This document shows positions 37,297-44,854 of a DNA stretch of 64,000 nt, one piece after another. The notes under the pieces are model-generated. The model was not told the origin of the DNA and did no database searches. It saw only the letters and a list, made by a program, of their open reading frames with translations. Location: positions 1,612,001 through 1,676,000 of the forward strand of contig NC_014166.1 of the NCBI RefSeq assembly GCF_000092245.1, read 5' to 3'. The position numbers and the translations under genes were made by a program. Origin of the DNA: Arcobacter nitrofigilis DSM 7299. Its GTDB lineage: Bacteria > Campylobacterota > Campylobacteria > Campylobacterales > Arcobacteraceae. Each line of letters starts with the position of its first letter. Position 1 is the first letter of the stretch.

Positions 37297-38217
37297 TTGT
37301 TATATGAGGATTTAAAAATTGCTACAAAATCTTTAGGGTTTTATACTATTGAAGATTTTGCAAAATATATAGGTGTTACAACATCAGAAATTTTAAAATG
37401 GGAAGAAAAAGATGAAGTACCTTACACTATCTCTTTTATTGTTCATTTATTAAAAGGTGAAGAAAAATTACCAGAAAGTACTAGTTTAGATACTTTAATA
37501 GAAGAGTGTTTACCACTTGCAACACTATTAGAAGAAGCATCTAGTTTTCCACACAAGTTAGAAGAAATGTTTTTATTACAAAAAGAGTTAAATGACTCTA
37601 CAAATGGTAATAACTGGGAATTGGGAACAAACAAATATGGTAAAGAGATTAATTGGTTGAGATGTATTCATATGGAAGTTTCTGAACTAATTGAATCAAC
37701 TCCTTGGAAACATTGGAAAAATATCAATGCAGCACCTGATATGAATAATATTCATGTAGAGTTAGTGGATATTTGGCACTTTTTGATGTCTTATATCTTA
37801 CAAGAAACAAATATTCCAAAAGCTGTATCATTAGTAAATACACATTGTATTTATGAAGCCAATAGTGAAGTAGATGTAAAACTTATGGTAAAAGAGTCTG
37901 AAAAACTTTCATATATCTCTTTAGCTATTCAAACTGGAAATATGCCATCTTTTTCTGGAATAGAGAGATTTATAGATCAATATTTTAGATGTTGTAAAAT
38001 CTCTGGATTATCATTTACTTGGTTACAAAAACTTTATATTGGTAAAAACTGTTTAAATAAATTTAGACAAGATAATGGTTATAAAGAAGGAACATATATT
38101 AAAGAATGGGATGGAAAAGAAGATAATGTAGTTATGGTATCAATATTAGAAGAGTATGAAAATATTGATTTTAATCTTTTATATACAAAACTAACTGAAG
38201 CTTATTCAAAACTGTAA
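37297..38217 (+). CDS. dut: Dimeric dUTPase with N-terminal helix-turn-helix
   Basis: The enzyme hydrolyses dUTP to dUMP, keeping uracil out of DNA. It is the dimeric all-alpha type used by Campylobacterota: metal-binding helices are EVSELIESTPWKHWK near residue 128 and HVELVDIWHFLMS near 152. At 306 residues it is longer than the roughly 230-residue Campylobacter enzyme. The extra N-terminus contains FYTIEDFAKYIGVTTSEILKWEE, which reads as a helix-turn-helix. The start is TTG behind AGGAG, nine bases after the kinase stop. A hairpin follows the stop. Confidence 0.88.
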   Translation: MLYEDLKIATKSLGFYTIEDFAKYIGVTTSEILKWEEKDEVPYTISFIVHLLKGEEKLPESTSLDTLIEECLPLATLLEEASSFPHKLEEMFLLQKELNDSTNGNNWELGTNKYGKEINWLRCIHMEVSELIESTPWKHWKNINAAPDMNNIHVELVDIWHFLMSYILQETNIPKAVSLVNTHCIYEANSEVDVKLMVKESEKLSYISLAIQTGNMPSFSGIERFIDQYFRCCKISGLSFTWLQKLYIGKNCLNKFRQDNGYKEGTYIKEWDGKEDNVVMVSILEEYENIDFNLLYTKLTEAYSKL

Positions 38218-38240
38218 AGGGGAGAACTTCCTCTTTACAG
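38212..38240 (+). repeat. Hairpin between dut and azlC
   Basis: CTGTAAAGGGGA (38212-38223) and TCCTCTTTACAG (38229-38240) pair over 12 bases with one G-U, loop GAACT. The dut stop codon is inside the left arm. There is no T-tract, so it is either a poor terminator or an mRNA processing or stability element ahead of azlC. Confidence 0.6.
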
Positions 38241-38252
38241 TAAAAGTAAATA

Positions 38253-38942
38253 ATGATAAAATCAAAAGAATTTAAAACAGCCCTTAAAGTATCAATTCCT
38301 GTTATGATGGGATATTGTGTACTTGGTTTTGCCTTTGGCTTATTAATTACTAGTTTAGATTATCCTTGGTATTTTGCACTTTTAATGTCCGTATTTATTT
38401 ATGCGGGAGCATTGCAATTTTTAGCTATTGGGTTTTTTAGTTCAAAACTTGGATTACTTGATATTTTTATTACTTCTATTTTTGTAAATATAAGACAATC
38501 TTTTTATGGCTTATCAATGCTTAAAAAGTTCAAAAAATCTGGAAAACTAAAACCTTATTTAATCTTTGGACTTACTGATGAAACTTACGCTTTACTTACT
38601 AGTATAAAAGATGATGAACAATTAAAGAAAAAATATTATTACTTATATTTATGCGGTCTTAATCAATTTTATTGGGTGATAGGGACACTTTTGGGAGCTG
38701 TTTTTGGAACAAATATATCTTTTGATACAAAAGGTTTAGATTTTTCCTTAACAGCACTATTTGTTATATTAGCTATCGAACAATATAAAACAAATAGAAA
38801 TATTACACCTTTTGTAATTGGAGCGGTTACTTCTATTTTAGCAATTATTCTTGTACCAATAAATAATATGCTTATATTTGCTATTGTTTGTTCTTTATTA
38901 GGAATGTTTATTCTTAGAAAAAGGCTAAATAATGACTCATAA
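38253..38942 (+). CDS. azlC: AzlC-family branched-chain amino acid exporter subunit
   Basis: The 229-residue membrane protein matches AzlC: an N-terminal SIPVMMGYCVLGFAFGLLI helix, the conserved VFIYAGALQFLAIGFF and FVNIRQSFYGLSM segments near residues 48 and 80, and several further helices. With AzlD it forms a two-component permease that exports branched-chain amino acids or analogues. The frame overlaps azlD by 11 bases. The ribosome site is weak (AAAG), and a hairpin stands just upstream. Confidence 0.92.
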   Translation: MIKSKEFKTALKVSIPVMMGYCVLGFAFGLLITSLDYPWYFALLMSVFIYAGALQFLAIGFFSSKLGLLDIFITSIFVNIRQSFYGLSMLKKFKKSGKLKPYLIFGLTDETYALLTSIKDDEQLKKKYYYLYLCGLNQFYWVIGTLLGAVFGTNISFDTKGLDFSLTALFVILAIEQYKTNRNITPFVIGAVTSILAIILVPINNMLIFAIVCSLLGMFILRKRLNNDS

Positions 38943-39258
38943 TGAAATATATTTAGCAATAGCAGTAATGGCAATAGCAAACTATATTACAAGAGTATTC
39001 CCTTTTCTGTTTTTTGTAAAACATGAGCCACCAGCTTGGGTAGTATTTATTGAAAAAAACTTTCCACCAATTATTATGACTATATTAATATTTTATACAC
39101 TAACAAGTATAGATTTTAAAGCTGCTCCCTATGGACTAAAAGAATTTCTAGCTATAGGATTTACAGTATTCTTACACCTAAAATTTAATAACTATTTAGT
39201 ATCAATTATATTAGGAACTCTTTTTTATATGGGACTTGTGCAGTTTCTTACCTTTTAA
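38932..39258 (+). CDS. azlD: AzlD-family branched-chain amino acid transport protein
   Basis: This 108-residue protein has the AzlD pattern of four short helices, with YITRVFPFLFFVKHEPPAWVVFIEKNFPP near residue 18 and a final FYMGLVQFLTF. It is the small partner of AzlC. Translation starts inside the azlC frame and its TAA overlaps the TAA of the convergent DUF711 gene by four bases (TTAA). Confidence 0.9.
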   Translation: MTHNEIYLAIAVMAIANYITRVFPFLFFVKHEPPAWVVFIEKNFPPIIMTILIFYTLTSIDFKAAPYGLKEFLAIGFTVFLHLKFNNYLVSIILGTLFYMGLVQFLTF

Positions 39259-40487
39259 GGGACCAATAAAACTGCACTATTGCACAAATCATCACTCTCA
39301 AAGTTTGTAATATCTCCAGCTTTTAATCCAGGAACTGGGAATAATCTTACTGTTAATGGCTTATTTAATCTAAAAGCCATAGTACCAGTATCCCTACAAA
39401 TATCAGCAATCTTATCTACACTTGTATCACCAACAATCGGAACAGTATCAAGTCCAATTCCACAAACAGAAGAGTATGTAAGAAGTGAACGTATCTCAAA
39501 CTCATTGTTTTTTGTAGCAAGAGCTAACCCTTCATCTTCTACAACTGCTAACATAAGTCCAGAAAAACCTATAAGTTCACAGCCTTTTTGAGATTTGAAT
39601 ACTTTTGTTAAAAGTGCTGATGCTTCAATCGTACCAGAAGCACCAAAATAGGGCACACCAAGAAGTTTATAAACATCTACCATCGAAGAGCAGTTTTTAG
39701 AAGGTGCTGCTGATGTATCAATTCCTGCAAATTTTCTTTTAAACTTGTGTTTAAAACTGTTTACTATATTTAAAACATCATTTATATGGTATTGTAAAGA
39801 GTTACTCATAATCTCATAGGAAGCTTTCCATTTTATATTATGGTCTTTTTCTTTAGGCAGACTTTTTAAAGCCTCCACAAGTAAATCAGGAGTTTCTAAT
39901 CCTAATGCAAAACAATCTTCATCACTACTATTATGATATGAAGCTGGGAAGTAGGGAATTAATGGTTTACAATTATAATTAATAGTAAAGTTAAAATTAC
40001 CCTCACCATTTGGTGTTATTTTAGATATTTCTTTAACTACTTTTGCACACTCTAAAGTTTTAGAGGCATTTGGAACTCCCAATTCATCAACTTCTACATT
40101 AACACATACATTACACAAATCTCCAAATTTTTGTACTAATATTGGTAACATTTCTATTTCTTCTGAAGTTTTTGCTTCACCTATGGCAAATCGTATTCTA
40201 ATATCTGGCATAGAATCACTCTTTAGCAAATCAGATAAATATTGCATATCTTTTATGGCATTTTCTAAAGTTGATGTATCAAGATACTCTCCAAAAGCAT
40301 TGGTAACTATTCTTATACTTTGAACTGTGTATCCATTTTGATTAAACTCTTTAGATAAATCTCCACCAAACAAAGAAGCTTCTTTGATTTTATCTTCCCA
40401 AGTAGATTTATCTTTTGTAAGAGTTAAAAAAGAGGTAATAGTTCTTATTTTACACAAATCTTTGTTTTTTAAATTTTTACTTATCAT
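39255..40487 (-). CDS. DUF711-family protein
   Basis: The 410-residue protein belongs to the DUF711 (UPF0210-like) group. Landmarks are KIRTITSFLTL near the start, SIRIVTNAFGEYLD, KFAGIDTSAAPSKNCSSMVDVYKLLG near residue 255, FGASGTIEASALLTKVFKS, GFSGLMLAVVEDEGLA, and YSSVCGIGLDTVPIVGDTS near 350. Members share distant similarity with pyruvate formate-lyase-like folds but have no established reaction. Its ATG overlaps the stop of the GNAT gene (TAATG), so the two are co-translated. Confidence 0.85.
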   Translation of the reverse strand: MISKNLKNKDLCKIRTITSFLTLTKDKSTWEDKIKEASLFGGDLSKEFNQNGYTVQSIRIVTNAFGEYLDTSTLENAIKDMQYLSDLLKSDSMPDIRIRFAIGEAKTSEEIEMLPILVQKFGDLCNVCVNVEVDELGVPNASKTLECAKVVKEISKITPNGEGNFNFTINYNCKPLIPYFPASYHNSSDEDCFALGLETPDLLVEALKSLPKEKDHNIKWKASYEIMSNSLQYHINDVLNIVNSFKHKFKRKFAGIDTSAAPSKNCSSMVDVYKLLGVPYFGASGTIEASALLTKVFKSQKGCELIGFSGLMLAVVEDEGLALATKNNEFEIRSLLTYSSVCGIGLDTVPIVGDTSVDKIADICRDTGTMAFRLNKPLTVRLFPVPGLKAGDITNFESDDLCNSAVLLVP

Positions 40488-41053
40488 TATTTTTTTAAAA
40501 CTCTTTTTGATGTATCAAAAACCATCTCATAGTATCTGTTATTATTAAATTCAAACTCTTGAATAACATCAAGTCCTAGTTTTCTTTTATGGGCTGCATA
40601 AGAACGCTCATTGATTACATTTACAAAAGTTACTAAAATAGGGTATCTTTTAGACATAGATTCTAAGGCAAAATCAAAAAGTTTTTCTAAGAGTCCACTT
40701 CCCCTAACACTTTTATCAATACAAACAGGTCCATATTGGTAAGAATTATCTTTAGTCAAAGTTTGCCCTAAATAGTTAAGTTTTGGTAAGTCTTTCATCA
40801 TATGAACAAACATTGGCCATTTTGACCAGAACTGCCAAGAAGCCGACATAACATATCCTAAAACTCTATCTTCTTCAAGAGCTATAAAGATTCCTTGTTC
40901 TTCTTCAATAATTGATGTAAGTTCTTCTTCTGAAAATCCTGTAGTCACAAATCCATCTTTTTTATCATCTTGGGCTATTGTTGCTAATTGGTATTTTGCA
41001 TGTAATTTTAATATATTATCTATATCTTTAAGTTCTGCTATTTTTAATTGCAT
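40487..41053 (-). CDS. GNAT-family N-acetyltransferase
   Basis: The 188-residue protein reads as a GNAT fold: IAELKDIDNILKLHAKYQ start, strand GIFIALEEDRVLGYVMSAS, then QYGPVCIDKSVRGSGLLEKLFDFALESM where VRGSGL is the acetyl-CoA pyrophosphate loop, and NVINERSYAAHKRKLGLDVIQEFEF. The substrate is unknown. GGAG precedes the ATG. It heads a two-gene unit with DUF711 and lies downstream of a Crp/Fnr-type regulator, with a palindrome between them. Confidence 0.88.
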   Translation of the reverse strand: MQLKIAELKDIDNILKLHAKYQLATIAQDDKKDGFVTTGFSEEELTSIIEEEQGIFIALEEDRVLGYVMSASWQFWSKWPMFVHMMKDLPKLNYLGQTLTKDNSYQYGPVCIDKSVRGSGLLEKLFDFALESMSKRYPILVTFVNVINERSYAAHKRKLGLDVIQEFEFNNNRYYEMVFDTSKRVLKK

Positions 41054-41107
41054 TTATTTCTCCGTAAAATTAATATTGAAAGTATACAATCAAAAAAAAA
41101 TATTTTC

Positions 41108-41123
41108 ATTAACTTATGTTAAT
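41108..41123. promoter_or_regulatory. Crp/Fnr-like palindrome ATTAACTTATGTTAAT
   Basis: The 16-base palindrome ATTAAC-TTAT-GTTAAT overlaps the end of the Crp/Fnr-type gene and lies about 55 bases before the GNAT gene start. The 5-4-5 geometry is that of Crp/Fnr dimer sites. It could be an operator for the neighbouring regulator or simply A+T-rich chance. Confidence 0.35.
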
Positions 41124-41712
41124 TTTTCATCTCTTTTCTAATTCTTGATAAAGCAACATCTGTAATACCTAAATATGAAGCAATATGATAGTTTGGAACA
41201 GCATCTTCTATCATAGAATAATCTTCCAAAAATTTTTCATAACGTTTTCTTGCACTTAAAAGTAAAAAATCAGCTTCTCTTTTCTCTTTTTTAATCACAA
41301 GATTTTCATAAATTCTTAAAAGTAAATCATTCCATTGTCTATGTTCAAAACCAAGTTCTAAAAGCTTTTTATAGGGAATATGTAGTGTTATAAAGGAACT
41401 AAGTACTTCTACACTAAAAGGAGAACCTGTACCGTGCGATACTGAAGATATACTACTTAATAAATGTCCTTGCTTTTCTGCAAAAGATTTATTAAATTCT
41501 TTTCCATCTTCAGTTAAATAATAATATCTAGCTAATCCATCAATAAGAAAATAAAAATCTTTTACATCATCTTCCATATAAAAAAGATGTTCCCCTTTGC
41601 TTAAGGTTGTTGTCTTAAAATATTTTTTTGCTATTTCCCAGTTATCAGTAGAAAGAGGAGAGATGCCATTAAGTATTGGATATAAAATATCAAATTGCTT
41701 ATCTATAGTCAT
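41119..41712 (-). CDS. Crp/Fnr-type transcriptional regulator
   Basis: The 197-residue protein has an N-terminal cyclic-nucleotide-binding-type barrel (TTTLSKGEHLFYMEDDVKDFYFLIDGLARYYYL) and a C-terminal helix-turn-helix ending HIASYLGITDVALSRIRKEMKN. It has no Cys cluster for an iron-sulfur center, so it is not an oxygen-sensing Fnr; it resembles the group lacking cAMP-contact residues. I chose the ATG at 41712, overlapping the preceding gene by 14 bases; ATGs at 41739 and 41727 are also in frame. It is co-oriented with the gamma-carbonic-anhydrase-like gene and precedes the GNAT-DUF711 pair. Confidence 0.87.
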   Translation of the reverse strand: MTIDKQFDILYPILNGISPLSTDNWEIAKKYFKTTTLSKGEHLFYMEDDVKDFYFLIDGLARYYYLTEDGKEFNKSFAEKQGHLLSSISSVSHGTGSPFSVEVLSSFITLHIPYKKLLELGFEHRQWNDLLLRIYENLVIKKEKREADFLLLSARKRYEKFLEDYSMIEDAVPNYHIASYLGITDVALSRIRKEMKN

Positions 41713-42199
41713 TTTTATACTCAACATAGTGGGCTGCATGTTTGATAAGTTTATCTACATCTTCTTGCGTTAATTCTTTAACGACTTTTGCAGGGCTACC
41801 CATAATTAAACTTCTTGGAGGAAAAACTTTTCCAGAAGTTACAAGAGAATTAGCTCCAACGATACTTCCTTCCCCAATAACAGCATTATCTAAAATGGTT
41901 GCACTCATACCAATTAAACAATTATCTTCTATTTTACAACCATGAAGCATAACCTTATGCCCAACTGTTACATTATCACCAATTATTGTTTTACTATCTG
42001 TATCTGTATGAATACATGACAAATCTTGTATATTTGTATTTTTACCTATTTTTACTTCATTTACATCTGATCTTATAACACATTGAAACCAAACAGATGA
42101 ATTTTCTCCAATTTCAATATTACCAATCAAATCAGCACTAGGAGCAATCCATGCACTAGAGGCAATTTTTGGATAAAATTCTTTAAATTTTAATATCAT
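41699..42199 (-). CDS. Gamma-carbonic-anhydrase-like hexapeptide protein
   Basis: The 166-residue protein is a left-handed beta-helix of hexapeptide repeats (IGNIEIGENSSVWFQCVIRSDVNEVKIGKNTNIQD and following). Three His residues in SCIHTD and VGHKVMLHGC match the zinc ligands of the gamma carbonic anhydrase/YrdA family. C-terminal SLIMGSPAKVVKELTQEDV is typical. Members hydrate CO2 or act as acyl-type transferase relatives; activity often needs testing. AGGA precedes the ATG, and TATAAT lies upstream within a TGTAGATA/TATCTACA inverted repeat. Confidence 0.92.
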   Translation of the reverse strand: MILKFKEFYPKIASSAWIAPSADLIGNIEIGENSSVWFQCVIRSDVNEVKIGKNTNIQDLSCIHTDTDSKTIIGDNVTVGHKVMLHGCKIEDNCLIGMSATILDNAVIGEGSIVGANSLVTSGKVFPPRSLIMGSPAKVVKELTQEDVDKLIKHAAHYVEYKNDYR

Positions 42200-42209
42200 A
42201 TTAATATCC

Positions 42210-42239
42210 TGTAGATAAATTTGAAATATTATATCTACA
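42210..42239 (-). promoter_or_regulatory. Inverted repeat around the promoter of the carbonic-anhydrase-like gene
   Basis: TGTAGATA (42210-42217) and TATCTACA (42232-42239) form a perfect eight-base inverted repeat with centers 22 bases apart. A TATAAT on the minus strand (about 42229-42234) overlaps one arm, so a dimeric regulator bound here would block the promoter. Confidence 0.35.
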
Positions 42240-42245
42240 CAAATT

Positions 42246-42273
42246 AAAAGCTAAATAAATTTTTATTTAGCTT
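42246..42273 (-). terminator. Terminator after the M14 carboxypeptidase gene
   Basis: AAAGCTAAATAAA (42246-42258) and TTTATTTAGCTTT (42261-42273) form a perfect 13-base stem with a TT loop, followed by TTTTAATTT on the minus strand. It ends the four-gene ATP-grasp/peptidase operon and includes the stop codon. Confidence 0.75.
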
Positions 42274-44851
42274 TATATTCTAAAATAACTGGTTCTGAGT
42301 AATTTGGAACATCATCGTAAGTAAATATTGCATAATACTTATCAATATCAGTTGCACCAAAATCATCTAAAGTATACTCATCAATACCAGCATAAAGTTT
42401 TTGCCCATCTTGTGCAGATAAAGGTTTTCTAAAAGGATTTTTAATAACTTTTGCCCCTACAAAACCTGAATCTTTTGGATTATTCCAAGAGACTTTTATC
42501 TTTGCATTTTCCATTACTAATTGTGCATTTGTTACTTTTTCAACAGGGAATCTTCTTTTTGGTATATATTCAAGAATGAGTTTTGGGCATAAAGTACTAT
42601 TATTACTCGCTTCCCATGAAACAGTCTTATCTTTTAATGCTTTAAATGCAGATGTTGGTTTTAATACAAAAGAGATATCTGATTTAGTTTTTAATTTTTC
42701 ATTTAAAGTCATTTCAGAAAAAGAATCAAACATGAAGTATTGGGTTTGATTGTTTTTAAGTTCAGTTGCACTAACGTCATAACCAATATTTTGAATAACT
42801 TCCCTAGATGTAATATCTTTGTAGCTTTTATTTATATTATCATCTACAAACTCTAAATGAAATCTAATATCATCCTTGATATAAATTTTTGTAGAATTTA
42901 ATTCAAAATAAGCTTTAGTAATCATTGTATCATTGTAAGGAGGAAGAGAAGAGAGATTAAATTGAAAAGTAGAATATATTTTATTTCCATTTTTATCAAA
43001 ACCAGGAGTAATAACATCTTCTAATACTTCATTTTTACTTACTGTATAAATAGTTTTTGGAAACAAAGCTATACTTGTAGGTTCAATTGTATAAGTTAAT
43101 TCTAGTCTTGGTCTATATGTTAATCCAAAACCAAACTTTCCATACCCAATGTCCCATTGCATCATCTGTTTACTTCTCCCAACCCTTAACTCTTTGGGAC
43201 CTTCAACTCTTAAAATAATAGTATCATTTTTTATAGATTTTTTTAAATCATCACACTCTAAACCTGATAAATGCCAATTTCTCCAAATTCCTTGTGTCAA
43301 TTGATGAGATTCAGTAGGGCGACCAATATATCTGATTATCTCCATATTATTTACATCTTCAAAATTTGTAATATCACCCATTGTGTCTTGATTAACAAGT
43401 CCTACATTCCACTCACCATACTTTTCAATTGTAGTTGAAACTCTGTTTATAGGATATAGGTTAAATGAAGCTAATTTTATAAGTGCATTTTGAGGAAGTG
43501 ATTTTACATTTATAGAAATAATAGCATATGAAATACCTTTGTTTTCATCTATTCCTACGAATAAAGAATTAACACCAAAATGTTTAGGATTATTGTTTAA
43601 ATTTTCTGCAACATAACCAGTACCTTTTGCATTAGCATAATAAGTTCTACTATATTCATCATACTCAACTAAAGTTCTAATCTTAATTTGAGGATAAAAA
43701 GGTGATTTTTGATTTGTTTTTTTATTTACAGCTCTAATATTGTAATAATAATCTCTATTTGAAGCTAGATTTATATCACTAAACTCTAAAGCTTGAGTTT
43801 TTGCAATTAAATTAGAAGAGTTACAAAACTGTTTATCTTTTTGACTTCTAAATATTTCAAAATAGATATTCTTATTTAATTGATAATCCCATTTTAATGT
43901 TACATGATTTGAACCAATCTCACTAGCTTCAAAACTAGATACTCTTTTCATTAAAGAGATTTTGTCATAATTATCTACTTCTTTTAAGGCATATATTAGT
44001 GCTGGAATATGTTCTCTTATATTTTCATTCATATCTTCCATATAATCACTAATATTTCTAGTTCCTACTTCCACAACTGATGACAGTATTCCTTGTGAAT
44101 AATAAAATTCTCTTCCACTTCCTGATATCAATTTTGCAGGTGGTTTACCTTGATGGATACCATATTCCCGCCCTGATATCTTTCTAATCTCTTCAGCCAT
44201 ATTTGCACATAAAGTATTCATATCAATTGTATCAATTGTATCTTCATGTCTAAAATCATGTGCTGGAAAGAAAACATTACCTTGACTGTGGTAATCTAAG
44301 GCAATAGTAATATTAGGATGAGATAAAACAAATTCTCTTAAACTTTGAGTTTCAGGCTCAGAAAAAGGCTCAGGACCTCCATATACATTTGATGAAGTAG
44401 CAGTTGATTTTACAAATCCAATCGGGAAGTTTCTATTTAAGTCAACTCCATATGTTCCATCTAAATTCTGTCTTCTATTCTTTCTCCAAAAAGAAAAATG
44501 CTTTCTTGAATATTCATAACCATCAGGATTGGCACAAGGTACCATATAAATAGTACTTTCATTTAAATATGTTTGTAAAGTTGGATCAGTTTCTAAGTTT
44601 TTTAACACATAAGTTGCAAATTCTATAGCCAACTCATGTCCTATCCACTCTCTAGCATGGATTGTTCCTGTATAAAATAGGGCAGGTTTATTATTTGCTG
44701 TTTCAATATTTTTTGATATTGTTATTAAGTTAATATCTCTTTTTTCCCAAGTTTGACCAATAGATTCTATTTTGAAATATTCTGGATATTTCGCTTCCAA
44801 TTCTTTAAAAATTGTTGTTGAAGCATCGTATGATCTGTATAATCTTTTCAA
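42263..44851 (-). CDS. M14 zinc carboxypeptidase with C-terminal beta modules
   Basis: The 862-residue protein has an M14 peptidase domain (about 1-290): zinc ligands His65 and Glu68 in HAREWIGHE, substrate loop CANPDGYEYSRK and DLNRNFP, third ligand His in ALDYHSQGN, and catalytic Glu in SSVVEVGTR. A fibronectin-like segment (about 310-390), two DNRLRE-like beta modules with SINVKSLPQNALIKLASFNLYP and QFNLSSLPPYNDTMITKAYFELN (about 395-560 and 570-730), and a final fibronectin-like domain follow. No signal peptide is seen. The start is TTG behind AGGAG, three bases after the ATP-grasp stop. Confidence 0.85.
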   Translation of the reverse strand: MKRLYRSYDASTTIFKELEAKYPEYFKIESIGQTWEKRDINLITISKNIETANNKPALFYTGTIHAREWIGHELAIEFATYVLKNLETDPTLQTYLNESTIYMVPCANPDGYEYSRKHFSFWRKNRRQNLDGTYGVDLNRNFPIGFVKSTATSSNVYGGPEPFSEPETQSLREFVLSHPNITIALDYHSQGNVFFPAHDFRHEDTIDTIDMNTLCANMAEEIRKISGREYGIHQGKPPAKLISGSGREFYYSQGILSSVVEVGTRNISDYMEDMNENIREHIPALIYALKEVDNYDKISLMKRVSSFEASEIGSNHVTLKWDYQLNKNIYFEIFRSQKDKQFCNSSNLIAKTQALEFSDINLASNRDYYYNIRAVNKKTNQKSPFYPQIKIRTLVEYDEYSRTYYANAKGTGYVAENLNNNPKHFGVNSLFVGIDENKGISYAIISINVKSLPQNALIKLASFNLYPINRVSTTIEKYGEWNVGLVNQDTMGDITNFEDVNNMEIIRYIGRPTESHQLTQGIWRNWHLSGLECDDLKKSIKNDTIILRVEGPKELRVGRSKQMMQWDIGYGKFGFGLTYRPRLELTYTIEPTSIALFPKTIYTVSKNEVLEDVITPGFDKNGNKIYSTFQFNLSSLPPYNDTMITKAYFELNSTKIYIKDDIRFHLEFVDDNINKSYKDITSREVIQNIGYDVSATELKNNQTQYFMFDSFSEMTLNEKLKTKSDISFVLKPTSAFKALKDKTVSWEASNNSTLCPKLILEYIPKRRFPVEKVTNAQLVMENAKIKVSWNNPKDSGFVGAKVIKNPFRKPLSAQDGQKLYAGIDEYTLDDFGATDIDKYYAIFTYDDVPNYSEPVILEYKAK

Positions 44852-44854
44852 AAA

